Notes: generated from the letters alone by a model not told the origin. Positions 24,102 to 32,766 are shown, counted from the first letter of the stretch. The stretch is 64,000 nucleotides of DNA from Crossiella sp. CA-258035 (GCF_030064675.1 NZ_CP116413.1:5922001-5986000), one strand, 5' to 3'. A program made the numbers and translations.

Positions 24102-25165
24102 GTCGCCTCCTTTGTGACGCAACAGCTTGCCAGGATCTCATCGGCCAGCGGGTCGGCGCGCAGCTCGCCGTCCACGGTGAGGTGCCGGACGAAGTTGGCC
24201 ATGTTGCGGGCGTAGAGCGCGCTGGCGTGCGCGGGCATGCCGCTGGGCAGGTTGAGCGCGCCGAGCACGGTCACCTCGCCGTGCCGGATCTCCTGCCCGG
24301 CAACGGAGAGCTCGCAGTTGCCGCCGGACTCCGCGGCCAGGTCGACCAGCACCGAGCCGGGGGTCATACCGGCCACCATGTCCGCGGTCACCAGCACCGG
24401 GGCCTTCTTTCCGGGCACCGCGGCGGTGGTGATCACCACGTCCGCGGCGGCGACCTGGGTGGTGAGCAGTTTCCGTTGGCGGGTCAGGAAGTCCTCGGAC
24501 TGGGCGGCGGCGTAGCCGCCCGCGCCGTCCTGGCTGCCCAGCTCCAGCTCCAGGAACCGCGCGCCCAGGCTGCGCACCTCCTCCGCGGCCGCGGCCCGCA
24601 CGTCGTAGGCGGAGACCACCGCGCCCAGCCGCCGCGCGGTCGCGATCGCTTGCAGCCCAGCCACTCCAGCGCCCAGCACCAGCACCTTGGCCGGCGCGAT
24701 GGTGCCCGCCGCGGTGGTGAACATGGGCAGGAAGCGCGGCAGTCGTTCCGCGGCCAGCAGCACCGCGCGGTACCCGGCGACCAGCGCCTGGGAGGACAGC
24801 GCGTCCATGCCCTGTGCCCTGGTGATCCGGGGCAGCAGCGCCAGGCTGTAGGCGGTGATCCCCTTGTCCCGCAACGCGGTCAGCGCGTCCTCGGGTGGCA
24901 CGAACAGGCTGACCACGGTGGTCCCGGCCCGCACCACGGCCGGGTCGGGTGGCTGCACGCCGACCAGCAGGTCGGCCGCGCCGAGGTCCTCGGTGAGCTG
25001 GGCCCCGGCGGCGCGGTAGTCATCGTCGGATGCGCAGGCGTGGTGACCGGCGCCGGACTGCACGAGCACGGTGAGTCCCGCGCCGGTGAGCAGGGGAACC
25101 GTCCCTGGCAGACAGGCAACCCTGCGTTCGCCGGCCCGCGACTCCGCGGGTACTCCGACCTTCAC
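24098..25165 (-). CDS. pntAA: NAD(P)+ transhydrogenase subunit alpha, NAD-binding part
   Basis: 355 residues. Domain I starts MKVGVPAESRAGERRVA and has the alanine-dehydrogenase-like NAD-binding fold with VLVLGAGVAGLQAIATARRLG and the following acidic AYDVRAAAAEEV. It binds NAD(H) on the cytoplasmic side. It is the first gene of pntAA-pntAB-pntB. GTG 25165 lies seven bases after TACGGT on the minus strand (25178-25173), so the operon message is probably leaderless. The promoter region is shared with the divergent SDR gene. Confidence 0.96.
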   Translation of the reverse strand: MKVGVPAESRAGERRVACLPGTVPLLTGAGLTVLVQSGAGHHACASDDDYRAAGAQLTEDLGAADLLVGVQPPDPAVVRAGTTVVSLFVPPEDALTALRDKGITAYSLALLPRITRAQGMDALSSQALVAGYRAVLLAAERLPRFLPMFTTAAGTIAPAKVLVLGAGVAGLQAIATARRLGAVVSAYDVRAAAAEEVRSLGARFLELELGSQDGAGGYAAAQSEDFLTRQRKLLTTQVAAADVVITTAAVPGKKAPVLVTADMVAGMTPGSVLVDLAAESGGNCELSVAGQEIRHGEVTVLGALNLPSGMPAHASALYARNMANFVRHLTVDGELRADPLADEILASCCVTKEAT

Positions 25166-25172
25166 AGCGCCA

Positions 25173-25326
25173 ACCGTAACGGACGTACGGTGATCTGGAC
25201 CACATTTCCCGTTTCACCGTATTGACCCCCATTGGCGGCTGGAACCCCGCTGTTCTGCGGCTTCCACGCCTGCCGGAGATCATCCGCGGCGGCCCGAACC
25301 ACTCGGACGGCGGTAGCCGATACGGT
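25173..25326. promoter_or_regulatory. Divergent leaderless promoters of pntAA and SDR gene
   Basis: Minus-strand TACGGT (25178-25173) lies seven bases from GTG 25165 of pntAA, and plus-strand TACGGT (25321-25326) lies six bases from GTG 25333 of the SDR gene. Both fit a TANNNT -10 box followed directly by a start codon. No clear operator repeat was seen between them. Confidence 0.5.
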
Positions 25327-25332
25327 CAACGG

Positions 25333-26091
25333 GTGACCCTCCCCGACCTCTCCGGCACCGTCGCCCTGATCACCGGCGCGGCCGGCGGCCTCGGCCACGG
25401 CCTGGCCCGCCGCTTCGCCGAGGCGGGCGCCGCCGTGGCCGTGCACTACCGCACCAGCGTCACCCAGGCGCACGCCCTGGTCGCCGAGCTCCAGGACCGC
25501 GGCACGAACGCGCTGGCCCTGCCCGCCGACCTGCTCTCCCCCGACCAGGTCCGGCACCTCGTCGAGTCCACAGTGGACCATTTCAGCCGACTGGACACCC
25601 TGGTCAACAACGCCGCCGTGCAACCGGTGCAGCCGCTGCCAGAGATGACCTTCGACCAGTGGCGCGAGGTGCTGGACACCAACCTGGACGCGGTCTTCCT
25701 CACCACCAGCACCGCCGTCCGCCGGATGGACCCCGGCTCCTCGGTGGTCAACATCGCCTCGATCGAAGGCAGCCAACCGGCTTTCGGCCACGCGCACTAC
25801 AGCACCGCCAAGGCCGCCCTGCTCATGCACACCCGCACCGCCGCGCTGGAGTACGGCCCGCTGGGCATCCGGGTCAACGCGGTCAGCCCCGGCCTGCTGC
25901 ACCGCGAGGGCCTGGAAACCCAGTGGCCGGAGGGCGTCGAACGCTGGCACCGCGCCGCTCCCCTGGGCCGCCTCGGTCAGCCGGAGGACGTGGGCAACGC
26001 CTGCGTGTTCCTGGCCTCGCCGCTGGCCTCCTGGATCACCGGGCAGAACCTGGTGGTCGACGGCGGCATGTCCACCCACCCGAACTGGTAA
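25333..26091 (+). CDS. Short-chain dehydrogenase/reductase
   Basis: 252 residues from GTG 25333. Classical SDR features: the cofactor loop TGAAGGLG at 14-21, an NNAAV segment in place of NNAG, a catalytic serine in NIASIEGSQ, and Tyr156/Lys160 in HYSTAK. It probably reduces or oxidises a small alcohol/ketone with NAD(P)H. The frame is open 37 codons further upstream, but that extension lacks SDR character and crosses the putative promoter. A DUF985 cupin gene follows nine bases downstream. Confidence 0.9.
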   Translation: MTLPDLSGTVALITGAAGGLGHGLARRFAEAGAAVAVHYRTSVTQAHALVAELQDRGTNALALPADLLSPDQVRHLVESTVDHFSRLDTLVNNAAVQPVQPLPEMTFDQWREVLDTNLDAVFLTTSTAVRRMDPGSSVVNIASIEGSQPAFGHAHYSTAKAALLMHTRTAALEYGPLGIRVNAVSPGLLHREGLETQWPEGVERWHRAAPLGRLGQPEDVGNACVFLASPLASWITGQNLVVDGGMSTHPNW

Positions 26092-26100
26092 GGACTTCCC

Positions 26101-26550
26101 GTGCTCACACCGGAACAGATCATCGCCGAGCTCGGCCTCCAGCCGCTGCCCGTGGAGGGCGGCTACTGGGCGCAGACCTGGCGCACCGAGCAGGGCACCG
26201 GCATCTACTACCTGATGACCGGCGGCAACTTCTCCGCCCTGCACCGCCTGGCCCACCCCGAGGTGTTCAGCTACCACGCCGGTTCGCCCGCGCGGATGCT
26301 GTTGCTGCACCCGGACGGGCGGGTGCAGCGGCCGGTGCTGGGGCTTGACCTGGCGGCCGGGCAGCGGCCGCAGGTGGTGGTTCCGGCGGGCACCTGGCAG
26401 GCGAGTGAGCCGGTGGGCGAGTGGTCGCTGCTGGGCACGTTCATGGCCCCGCCGTACACCGACGACGTAGTGGACTTCCCGGTCGGGGACGAGCTGGCAC
26501 TGTCCTATCCGGACCACGCCGAGGAGATCCGCAGGCTGTCGCCGAAATGA
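26101..26550 (+). CDS. DUF985 cupin family protein
   Basis: 149 residues with the DUF985 (cupin_5) signature LPVEGGYWAQTWR near the N-terminus, YYLMTGGNFSALHRLAHPEVFSYHAG in outline in the core, and VPAGTWQAS with GTFMAPPY near the end. Members are small beta-barrel proteins, some of them sugar-binding or epimerase-like; the function is unknown. It is cotranscribed with the SDR gene, and its TGA overlaps the ATG of the following pseudogene (ATGA). Confidence 0.88.
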   Translation: MLTPEQIIAELGLQPLPVEGGYWAQTWRTEQGTGIYYLMTGGNFSALHRLAHPEVFSYHAGSPARMLLLHPDGRVQRPVLGLDLAAGQRPQVVVPAGTWQASEPVGEWSLLGTFMAPPYTDDVVDFPVGDELALSYPDHAEEIRRLSPK

Positions 26551-27074
26551 CGGATCTGCTGGCGCGGCAAGCGGAAGTCCGGGCTGAGGCCGAGGCGGTG
26601 CTCGCCGAACTGGAGCTGGCCCAGCGGCTGGCGGTGGCCGGGGAACCGACCCTGGTGGGCAGTGCCGCGCTGGGGCTGATGGTCCGGCGGGACCTGGACC
26701 TGACCGTGGCCTGCCCGGCACTGGACGCGGCCACGCACGCGGCGGTCCAGTCCTGGCCGGTGTTCGCGCGGTAGCGCAGGCCCAGGTAGAGGCCGTCCGG
26801 GTGGTGCAGGTCAGTGTTTCAGGCCCCGGTGTCGTTGCGGAACGTGCCCTCGACCTTCGACCTCTGGTTCGTCGACCGGCCGGACCGCCAGCCCGACCTC
26901 GAACACCTGCGCACCCTGGCCCCGCGCCTGGACGACACCAGCCGCGCGCCCTGGAGATCAAGACCGAGCTGGCCGCCCAGTCGCTTCGAGGTCTACCGGG
27001 CCGTGCTGGACCACGGGATCAGCGGCATCGAGGCCTTCGACGCCTGGCGGTTATCCGGTCGCCCCGAGCCGTGA
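26547..27074 (+). pseudogene. Nucleotidyltransferase-like protein, disrupted by an internal inversion and frameshifts
   Basis: The N-terminus (MTDLLARQAEVRAEAEAVL to VGSAALGLMVRRDLDLTVACP in outline) resembles actinobacterial nucleotidyltransferase-fold proteins with a GS...D.D motif. The frame stops at 26774. The middle of the protein, recognisable as TFRNDTGA-stop-NTDLHHPDGLYLGLRYRA, lies on the opposite strand between 26744 and 26855. The C-terminal part (FDLWFVDRPDRQPDLEHL to RFEVYRAVLDHGI) resumes on the plus strand. Within that part ALEIKTELAAQ sits in another frame, implying a 2-base and then a 1-base change. Re-inverting the segment restores DWTFDLWFVD, but a TGA remains where the family has tryptophan and about 15 residues are missing. 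I judge it non-functional; family identification is from memory. Confidence 0.75.
26744..26855. other. 112-bp inverted segment within the pseudogene
   Basis: The segment is bounded by imperfect inverted repeats GGTCCAG (26744-26750) and CTCGACC (26849-26855). On the minus strand it encodes the missing middle of the flanking plus-strand gene, including HPDGLYLGLRYRAN and DWT. Flipping it joins plus-strand reading on both sides in frame. A TGA at 26821-26819 (minus strand) interrupts it. Confidence 0.72.
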
Positions 27075-27093
27075 CCGGTGCCAGGATGCCCGC

Positions 27094-27858
27094 ATGGGCA
27101 GGAGCTTCGAGGAACTGGTGGCCGAGGCCGACTCGGTGCCGGTCGACGGCTGGGACTTCTCCTGGCTGGACGGCCGCGCCACCGAGCAGCGGCCCTCCTG
27201 GGGCTACCAGCGGTCCATGGGCGAACGCATGGCCGGGGCCGAGGTCGCGCTGGACATCCAGACCGGCGGCGGCGAGGTGCTGGCCGGGGTGCCGCGGCTG
27301 GCCGAGCGGACCTTCGCCACCGAGTCCTGGGAGCCGAACCTGGCCAAGGCCCGCGCGCTGCTGGAACCCCGGGGCGCGCAGGTGCTGCTGGATGCCGACG
27401 AGCCGCCGCTTCCGTTTGAGGACAACACTTTCGACCTGGTGGTCAGCCGTCATCCGGTGACCGTGTGGTGGGCCGAGATCGCCAGGGTGCTGGCGCCCGG
27501 CGGCACCTACTTCTCCCAGCAGGTGGGGCCGGCCAGCGTGTTCGAGCTGGTGGAGTTCTTCCTCGGGCCGCAGCCGGAAGAGGTGCGCAACGGGCGGCAT
27601 CCGGAGGCGGCGCGCGCGGCGGCCGAGGCTGCCGGACTTCAGGTGCTGGATCTCCGGATGGAGTCGTTGCGCACCGTCTTCCACGACATCGGTGCGGTGG
27701 TCTACTTCCTGCGCAAGGTGATTTGGATGGTGCCCGGGTTCACGGTCGCCGAATACCTGCCGGACCTCCGGCGACTGCACGAACGGATCGAGTCCGAGGG
27801 CTCATTCCTGGCGCACACCACCCGTTTTCTGATCGAGGCGCGGAAACCGCTCAGTTGA
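27094..27858 (+). CDS. Class I SAM-dependent methyltransferase
   Basis: 254 residues. The core is recognisable by VALDIQTGGGEVLAGVP (degenerate motif I), the LLDADEPPLPFEDNTFDLVVSRH segment and RVLAPGGTYFSQQVGP. Related proteins are UbiE/MenG-like. The usual GxGxG of motif I is QTGGGE here, which may alter SAM binding. CAGGAT at 27082-27087 is six bases before ATG 27094, suggesting a leaderless message independent of the pseudogene. The 3' end overlaps the convergent LuxR gene by eight bases. Confidence 0.85.
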   Translation: MGRSFEELVAEADSVPVDGWDFSWLDGRATEQRPSWGYQRSMGERMAGAEVALDIQTGGGEVLAGVPRLAERTFATESWEPNLAKARALLEPRGAQVLLDADEPPLPFEDNTFDLVVSRHPVTVWWAEIARVLAPGGTYFSQQVGPASVFELVEFFLGPQPEEVRNGRHPEAARAAAEAAGLQVLDLRMESLRTVFHDIGAVVYFLRKVIWMVPGFTVAEYLPDLRRLHERIESEGSFLAHTTRFLIEARKPLS

Positions 27859-28093
27859 GCCAGCCCCTGCGTTCGGCGTGGCAACCCAGCTGGAACCGGG
27901 TCGTGCAGCCGGCCCGGTCCATCAGGGTCCGGATCCGCCGCAGCACGGTCCGGGGGCTGATGCCCAGTTGGCGGGCGATCGACTCGTCCGTGCAGCCGGA
28001 GCACATCAGCGACAGCAGGGCCCGCGCCTGGGGATCGAGCAGGTCCTCGGGCAGCCCAGCCGGACGCTGGGCCTGACTCGTCTGCAACATCAT
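27851..28093 (-). CDS. Solitary LuxR-type HTH protein (80 aa)
   Basis: 80 residues from ATG 28093 with GAGGAGG eight bases upstream. After a short leader the whole protein is one LuxR-type HTH: LLDPQARALLSLMCSGCTDE, then SIARQLGISPRTVLRRIRTLMDRAG. There is no receiver or sensor domain and the protein ends RGWLN soon after the HTH. Three cysteines are present. It could be a free-standing DNA-binding regulator like GerE, or the retained tail of a larger gene. The long open frame upstream shows no family-like sequence. Confidence 0.75.
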   Translation of the reverse strand: MMLQTSQAQRPAGLPEDLLDPQARALLSLMCSGCTDESIARQLGISPRTVLRRIRTLMDRAGCTTRFQLGCHAERRGWLN

Positions 28094-28668
28094 CTTCAGG
28101 GCCTCCTCACACCGCGGGGGCACGCACACCGCCCCCTGGTCTCGCCTGGGGCCATTGGCCGACACCCGCGTCCGCCGCAGCTCAGCCCCTGCTAGCACGG
28201 CCAGTCTGGCACCGGCTGTCCAAGATCGGCAGCGTCGGCTTCCGGGCTTGTTGCGATCTTGCCGGTGCCGGGAACGGCCGGGTGCGGACATCAACACGTG
28301 TGGATCGGCGACCGTAGGTGGGAGCGCTTCCTCGGCGAGTCGGGCGGGAAACGGGCAGGCGTGTCGCTGGGTCGGACGACTCAGGGTCCGGTTGGGCTCG
28401 GTTGGTCTGGATGGCCGAAGCGTGCTCCGGGGGCTTTGTCCAGTTGCCGCTGGCCGTCCGGGTGGGCAATCGTTGTCCGGAAACGGGCGGAAAGCGGGCA
28501 TGGTTCAGCCGCGGAGCGGGCACCGGAATGCGCCAATGGGTGCCGGAGATGATGACCGAGTTGGTTGCCTCAGTGGCCTAACTAGCTTGGTTTCGGCGCT
28601 GTTTGTCATCAAAAATCCTTTTGCCCAGCGGAAAATAACGGTGGTTCTTTGTCCGCTGTAGCGGGCAG
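28094..28668. other. 575-bp stretch without a convincing gene
   Basis: Several short open frames exist on both strands, but none has a plausible start, family-like sequence or normal codon bias. GC content is visibly lower than in the surroundings, most so at 28585-28650, an A/T-rich patch just downstream of the hydroxyacid dehydrogenase stop. The right half of the stretch could hold a transcription stop for that operon, and the left part the leader of the LuxR gene; no clear hairpin plus U tract was found. Confidence 0.5.
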
Positions 28669-29631
28669 TCAGCTGACCACGTCGGCGGGCGCCTGCCCCT
28701 GGGCGAAGCGGCGCACGTTGTCCAGGGCCGCGGCGGCGATGCGCAGCATGGACTCCCTGGTGACCCCGCCCGCGTGCGGGGACAGCGCCACGTTGGGCGC
28801 ACGCAGCAGGGCCAGCGTGGCCGGCGGCGGTTCCGGGTCGAAGACGTCCAGGCCCGCGCCGCCGAGCCGCCCCGCGTGCAGGGCCGCGGCCAGCGCCTCC
28901 TGGTCGACCAGGGCCCCGCGGGCGGTGTTGATCAGGATGGCGGTGGGTTTCATCAGGGCCAGGCGGTCGGCGTTGATCAGGTGCCGGGTGGCCTCGGTGA
29001 GCGGCAGGTGCAGGGACACGTAGTCGGACTCGGCGAGCAGCGTGTCCAGGGGCAGTTCGGTGATCTCATGGCGCTCGGCCAGCTCGGCGGGCAGGCCGCG
29101 CCGGGTGGCACAGACCAGTCGCAGGTCAAAAGCCTTGGCGCGCTTGGCCAGTTCGCGGCCGATGGCGCCGAAGCCGACGATGCCGAGGGTCTTGCCGAAC
29201 AGCTCGGTGATACTGAACTGCAAGCGCGGCAGCGCCCACTCCCCCTGTACGAGCGCGTTGTGGCCGGGGATGAGCTGCTTGGCCAGCGCGAGCATCAGGC
29301 ACAGCGTCTGCTCGGCCACGTCCTGGGCCTCGGCGCCGGTGGAGCCGATGTTGCACACGGTGATCCCGGCGGCGCGGGCGGCGGCCAGGTCGATGTGGTC
29401 GAAGCCGTGGCTGGCGCACTGGATCAGCCTGGCTCGCCCGGCCCCGGCGAGGTGGTCGGCGGTGACCGGGGCGAGCGCGCTGAGGATGACCCCGGCCTCG
29501 CGCAGCGCGACCGGGTTGGCCCCAGCCTCCTCCACCGCGGTCAGCTCGAACCCGTCGCCGAGGGCCGCGGCGAGCATGCCGCTGAGCTTGGTCCCGCCGA
29601 CGTGCGGGGACAGCACCGCGAGGACCTTCAC
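28669..29631 (-). CDS. D-2-hydroxyacid dehydrogenase family protein
   Basis: 320 residues from GTG 29631. NAD-binding motif GIVGFGAIGRELAKRA (GxGxxG), the substrate/NAD arginine in NTARGALVD, the glutamate in VFDPEPP and catalytic histidine in LSPHAGGVT are all present, so the enzyme should be active. It interconverts a D-2-hydroxyacid and a 2-oxoacid. The start overlaps the TGA of the upstream FMN oxidase (GTGA). The pair could together oxidise or racemise a hydroxyacid. Confidence 0.92.
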   Translation of the reverse strand: MKVLAVLSPHVGGTKLSGMLAAALGDGFELTAVEEAGANPVALREAGVILSALAPVTADHLAGAGRARLIQCASHGFDHIDLAAARAAGITVCNIGSTGAEAQDVAEQTLCLMLALAKQLIPGHNALVQGEWALPRLQFSITELFGKTLGIVGFGAIGRELAKRAKAFDLRLVCATRRGLPAELAERHEITELPLDTLLAESDYVSLHLPLTEATRHLINADRLALMKPTAILINTARGALVDQEALAAALHAGRLGGAGLDVFDPEPPPATLALLRAPNVALSPHAGGVTRESMLRIAAAALDNVRRFAQGQAPADVVS

Positions 29632-30797
29632 CGGGTCACCTCGGCGAGCGCGTCCCGGTCCAGCTCGCCGGGGGTGCGGTGCCCGGCCAGGCCGAGGGTG
29701 AGCTCGGTGTCGGCCAGGATCGAGCGCAGCACGTGCCGCACCCCGGCCTCGCCGCTGTGCGCGAGCCCGTACACCCAGGGCCGCCCGAGCAGCACCGCCT
29801 TCGCGCCCAGCGCCAGCGCCTTGAGCACGTCCGCGCCGGTGCGCACGCCCGAGTCGAACAGCACGTCCAGGCGGTCGCCGACGGCCTCGGCGATGCCGGG
29901 CAGCGCGTCCAGGGAGGCGACCGCGCCGTCGACCTGGCGGCCGCCGTGGTTGGACACCACGATGCCCTCGATCCCGGCGTCCGCGGCCCGTCGCGCGTCC
30001 TCCACGTGCTGGATGCCCTTGAGCACGATCGGCCCGTCCCAGTGCTCGCGCAGGAAGGAGAGCCGGTCCCAGCTCTTGTCCTGCCCGGTGAACAGCCCGA
30101 CCCAGCGCAGGATCGCCATCTGCGGGTCCTCTTCGGGGGTCTTCGCCAGCCCGGCGCGGAAGGCGGGGTCGGAGAACGGGACCGCGGTGCCGATGCCGCG
30201 CAGGAACGGCAGGTAGGCCTGGTCCAGGTCGGTGGGTCGCCAGGCGAGGGTCCAGGTGTCCAGGGTGACCACCAGCGCGGTGTACCCGGCGGCCTTGGCC
30301 CGGCGCAGGATGCTGGCGCACACCTCGTCGTCGTTGGGCCAGTACAGCTGGTACCAGCGCGGCCCCTCGCCGCTGGCCTCGGCCACCTCCTCGATGGTGC
30401 TGGAGGAGGCGGTGGACAGGATCATCGGCAGCCCCAGCTCCGCGGCCGCGCGGGCGGTGGCGGACTCGGCGTCGGGGTGCACGATCGCCTGCACGCCGAT
30501 CGGCGCGAGCAGCACCGGGGCGGGGAGCTGCTGACCGAGCACGGTGGTGGTGAGGTCGCGCTGGGTGGCCTCGCGCAGCATCCGGGGCACCAGCCGCCAG
30601 TGGTCGAAGGCGGCCCGGTTGGCCCGCACGGTGGCCCCGGAACCCGCGCCGCCGGCGACGTAGCCGAACGGGCCCGGGTCCATCAGCCCCTTGGCCATCG
30701 CCTCCAGGGTGGTGGGGTCGGTGCTCATCGGCGGTCGCTGGTCGGCGAGGCCCTGCAGGTAGATCTCGTTCTGGTAGGCACCGTACTGACCAGCCAT
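29628..30797 (-). CDS. FMN-dependent alpha-hydroxyacid oxidase (lactate 2-monooxygenase-like)
   Basis: 389 residues, a TIM-barrel FMN enzyme of the LldD/lactate monooxygenase family. Landmarks: N-terminal GAYQNEIYLQGL as in lactate 2-monooxygenases, PIGVQAIVHPDAE, LSTASSSTIEEVA, the phosphate/FMN lysine in GPIVLKGI, and catalytic SNHGGRQVDGA. It oxidises an L-2-hydroxyacid to the oxoacid or a decarboxylated product. ATG 30797 has AAGGAGC at ideal spacing, better than the start five codons upstream. Confidence 0.92.
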   Translation of the reverse strand: MAGQYGAYQNEIYLQGLADQRPPMSTDPTTLEAMAKGLMDPGPFGYVAGGAGSGATVRANRAAFDHWRLVPRMLREATQRDLTTTVLGQQLPAPVLLAPIGVQAIVHPDAESATARAAAELGLPMILSTASSSTIEEVAEASGEGPRWYQLYWPNDDEVCASILRRAKAAGYTALVVTLDTWTLAWRPTDLDQAYLPFLRGIGTAVPFSDPAFRAGLAKTPEEDPQMAILRWVGLFTGQDKSWDRLSFLREHWDGPIVLKGIQHVEDARRAADAGIEGIVVSNHGGRQVDGAVASLDALPGIAEAVGDRLDVLFDSGVRTGADVLKALALGAKAVLLGRPWVYGLAHSGEAGVRHVLRSILADTELTLGLAGHRTPGELDRDALAEVTR

Positions 30798-30887
30798 GAC
30801 GCTCCTTCGCACCGGTTGGGTCGTGCTACTCCCCGGTAACAGTCTTGGCCGCAGCCGTGATCGCTGTCCACCCCGCGGTGAGCCGGG

Positions 30888-31535
30888 TCATGCGCGCAGG
30901 TAGGCCAGCACGGCCTGCACCCTGCGGTGGCCCGCGCCGTCGGTGCTGGGCAGGTCGAGCTTGGTGAAGATGTTGCCGATGTGCTTGTGCACCGCGCCCG
31001 CGCTGATCACCAGCATCTCGCCGATGGTGGTGTTGGAGTGGCCCTCGGCCATCAGCGCCAGCACCTCGCGCTCGCGGGCGGTCAGCGAGCGGATCGGGTC
31101 GTCGGCCCGGCGGCGGACCAGCAGCTGGGAGACCACCTCCGGGTCCAGCGCGGTGCCGCCGGCGGCGACCCGGTTCAGCGCGTCCAGGAAGTCGGCGACC
31201 TTGCCGACGCGTTCCTTGAGCAGGTAGCCGACCCCGCCGCCGGGGCTGGCCAGCAGCTCGCCGGCGTAGCTGTCCTCCACGTACGCGGAGAGCACCAGCA
31301 CGGCCAGCTCCGGGTGCCTGCGGCGGGCCTCCACCGCGGCGCGCAGGCCCTCGTCGGTGAAGGTCGGCGGCAGCCGGACGTCGACCACGGCCACGTCCGG
31401 GGTGTCCGCGTCGATCGCGGCCAGCAACTGCTCTGGGTGCTCGACCGCGGTGACCACGTCCAGGCCCTCGCTGCGCAGCAACAGGGTCAGGCCCTCGCGG
31501 AGCAGGGCGTCGTCCTCGGCGATCATGATCCGCAC
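30888..31535 (-). CDS. Two-component response regulator, LuxR (NarL) type
   Basis: 215 residues. The receiver domain has the acidic pair in MIAEDDALL, phospho-acceptor aspartate 52 in AVVDVRLPP, and YLLKERVG. The C-terminal LuxR HTH reads LTAREREVLALMAEGHSNTTI and KHIGNIFTKL. It starts 13 bases after the stop of the histidine kinase gene. Divergent ABC-exporter genes beyond the kinase are the likely targets. Confidence 0.94.
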   Translation of the reverse strand: MRIMIAEDDALLREGLTLLLRSEGLDVVTAVEHPEQLLAAIDADTPDVAVVDVRLPPTFTDEGLRAAVEARRRHPELAVLVLSAYVEDSYAGELLASPGGGVGYLLKERVGKVADFLDALNRVAAGGTALDPEVVSQLLVRRRADDPIRSLTAREREVLALMAEGHSNTTIGEMLVISAGAVHKHIGNIFTKLDLPSTDGAGHRRVQAVLAYLRA

Positions 31536-31548
31536 GGGGGTGATCCTC

Positions 31549-32766
31549 TCAGGTTCCGGTCGGCAGGCGCACGCCGAGCACGGTGGGGCCGCCCTCGGGA
31601 CTGGACAGGGTGGTCTGGCCGTCGAAGGCGGCGACCCGGCGGCGGATGCCGGTCAGCCCGGTGCCGTTGGCCTCCTCGGCCCCGCCGTGGCCGTCGTCGC
31701 GGACCTCGATCACCAGGTGGTCTCCTTGCACGGCAAGGGAAACCTCCGCGTGTTCGGCCCCGCTGTGCTTGGCCACGTTGGTCAGCGCCTCGGCGATGAC
31801 GAAGTAGGCCGCCGCCTCCACCGCTGCGGGCAGCCGGCGCAGGCCGGTGACGGTGAGGGTGGCCGGGATCGGGCAGCGGGCGACCACCGCGTCCACCGCG
31901 CCGTCCAGGCCGCGGTCGGCCAGCACCGGCGGGTAGATGCTGCGCACCACCTCGCGCAGCTCGATGAGCGCGTCGGTGGCCGCGTTCTGCGCGGTGAGCA
32001 CCGAGGCCAGCGCGGTCGGCGGGTCGCGGCGCAGCGCGCGCTCCACGATGCCCAGGTGCATGACCACCGCGACCAGCCGGTTCTGCGTGCCGTCGTGCAG
32101 GTCGCGTTCGATCCGGCGCAGCTCGGCGCCGTGCGCCTCCAGCGCGGCGGCCCTGGTCGCGGTCAGCTCGGCGACCCGCTGCGCCAGGCTGGCCCGGCCC
32201 GGCGAGAGCAGCCTGCTCGCCCAGCCCGCCTCCCAGTCGGCCAGCCTCGGCGGCAGCCACCAGGACACCAGCGCGGCGGCCAGCGCGCTGAGCACGGACA
32301 GGCCCGCGGCGGGCCAGGAGTCGACGTGGATGCCGTAGGAGCTGTCCAGCCCGCCGGGCACCAGCCACCAGACCATCGGCACCACCAGGTTCTGCGGCAC
32401 CGAGACCGGCACCGCGAAGCCGAGTATGCCCAGCAGCATCCCTGCCGGGGCGTGCACCAGCAGCCAGCGCAGGTCCCTGCGGGTGGCCGGGTCGGTGAGC
32501 ACGGTGACGACCTGGTGCAGCAGGTGGCCGGAGACCTCGGCGTAGCGCTCCTCCACCGGCTTGCCGGTGCGCGCGGCCACCCGGCGGCGGTCCACCGCGA
32601 CCAGCCAGCGCTGCACCCGCACCACCAGCGGCAGCAGCGGCAGGGTGAACACCAGCATGACGCAGATCAACAGTCCAAACAGGACCATCAGGCTGGCCAG
32701 CGCGGTGGCGAACCCGAGGGCCAAGCCAAGGATCGCCCGCCCTGCCCGCAGCAGCTCCGGTCGCAT
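31549..32766 (-). CDS. Sensor histidine kinase
   Basis: 405 residues from ATG 32766 with GGGAGG upstream; the upstream in-frame start is less likely. A long hydrophobic N-terminal half with about four to six membrane helices and a small extracellular loop precedes the phospho-acceptor helix ERDLHDGTQNRLVAVVMHLG. The ATPase domain has N box EALTNVAKHSG, G1 VRDDGHGG and GTGLTGIRRRVAAFDG. It is in an operon with the response regulator and divergent from an ABC exporter, a layout typical of systems that sense and export cell-envelope toxins. Confidence 0.94.
   Translation of the reverse strand: MRPELLRAGRAILGLALGFATALASLMVLFGLLICVMLVFTLPLLPLVVRVQRWLVAVDRRRVAARTGKPVEERYAEVSGHLLHQVVTVLTDPATRRDLRWLLVHAPAGMLLGILGFAVPVSVPQNLVVPMVWWLVPGGLDSSYGIHVDSWPAAGLSVLSALAAALVSWWLPPRLADWEAGWASRLLSPGRASLAQRVAELTATRAAALEAHGAELRRIERDLHDGTQNRLVAVVMHLGIVERALRRDPPTALASVLTAQNAATDALIELREVVRSIYPPVLADRGLDGAVDAVVARCPIPATLTVTGLRRLPAAVEAAAYFVIAEALTNVAKHSGAEHAEVSLAVQGDHLVIEVRDDGHGGAEEANGTGLTGIRRRVAAFDGQTTLSSPEGGPTVLGVRLPTGT

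Noticed and set aside
26744-26855. Phase-variable invertible switch
   Set aside because: Flipping the segment still leaves a TGA, two frameshifts and a deletion, the flanking repeats are only 7 bp and imperfect, and no recombinase gene is nearby.
28155-28661. A 168-codon open frame in the gene-free stretch
   Set aside because: No ribosome-binding site, no family-like sequence, and Ser/Arg/Gly-rich shadow-type composition.
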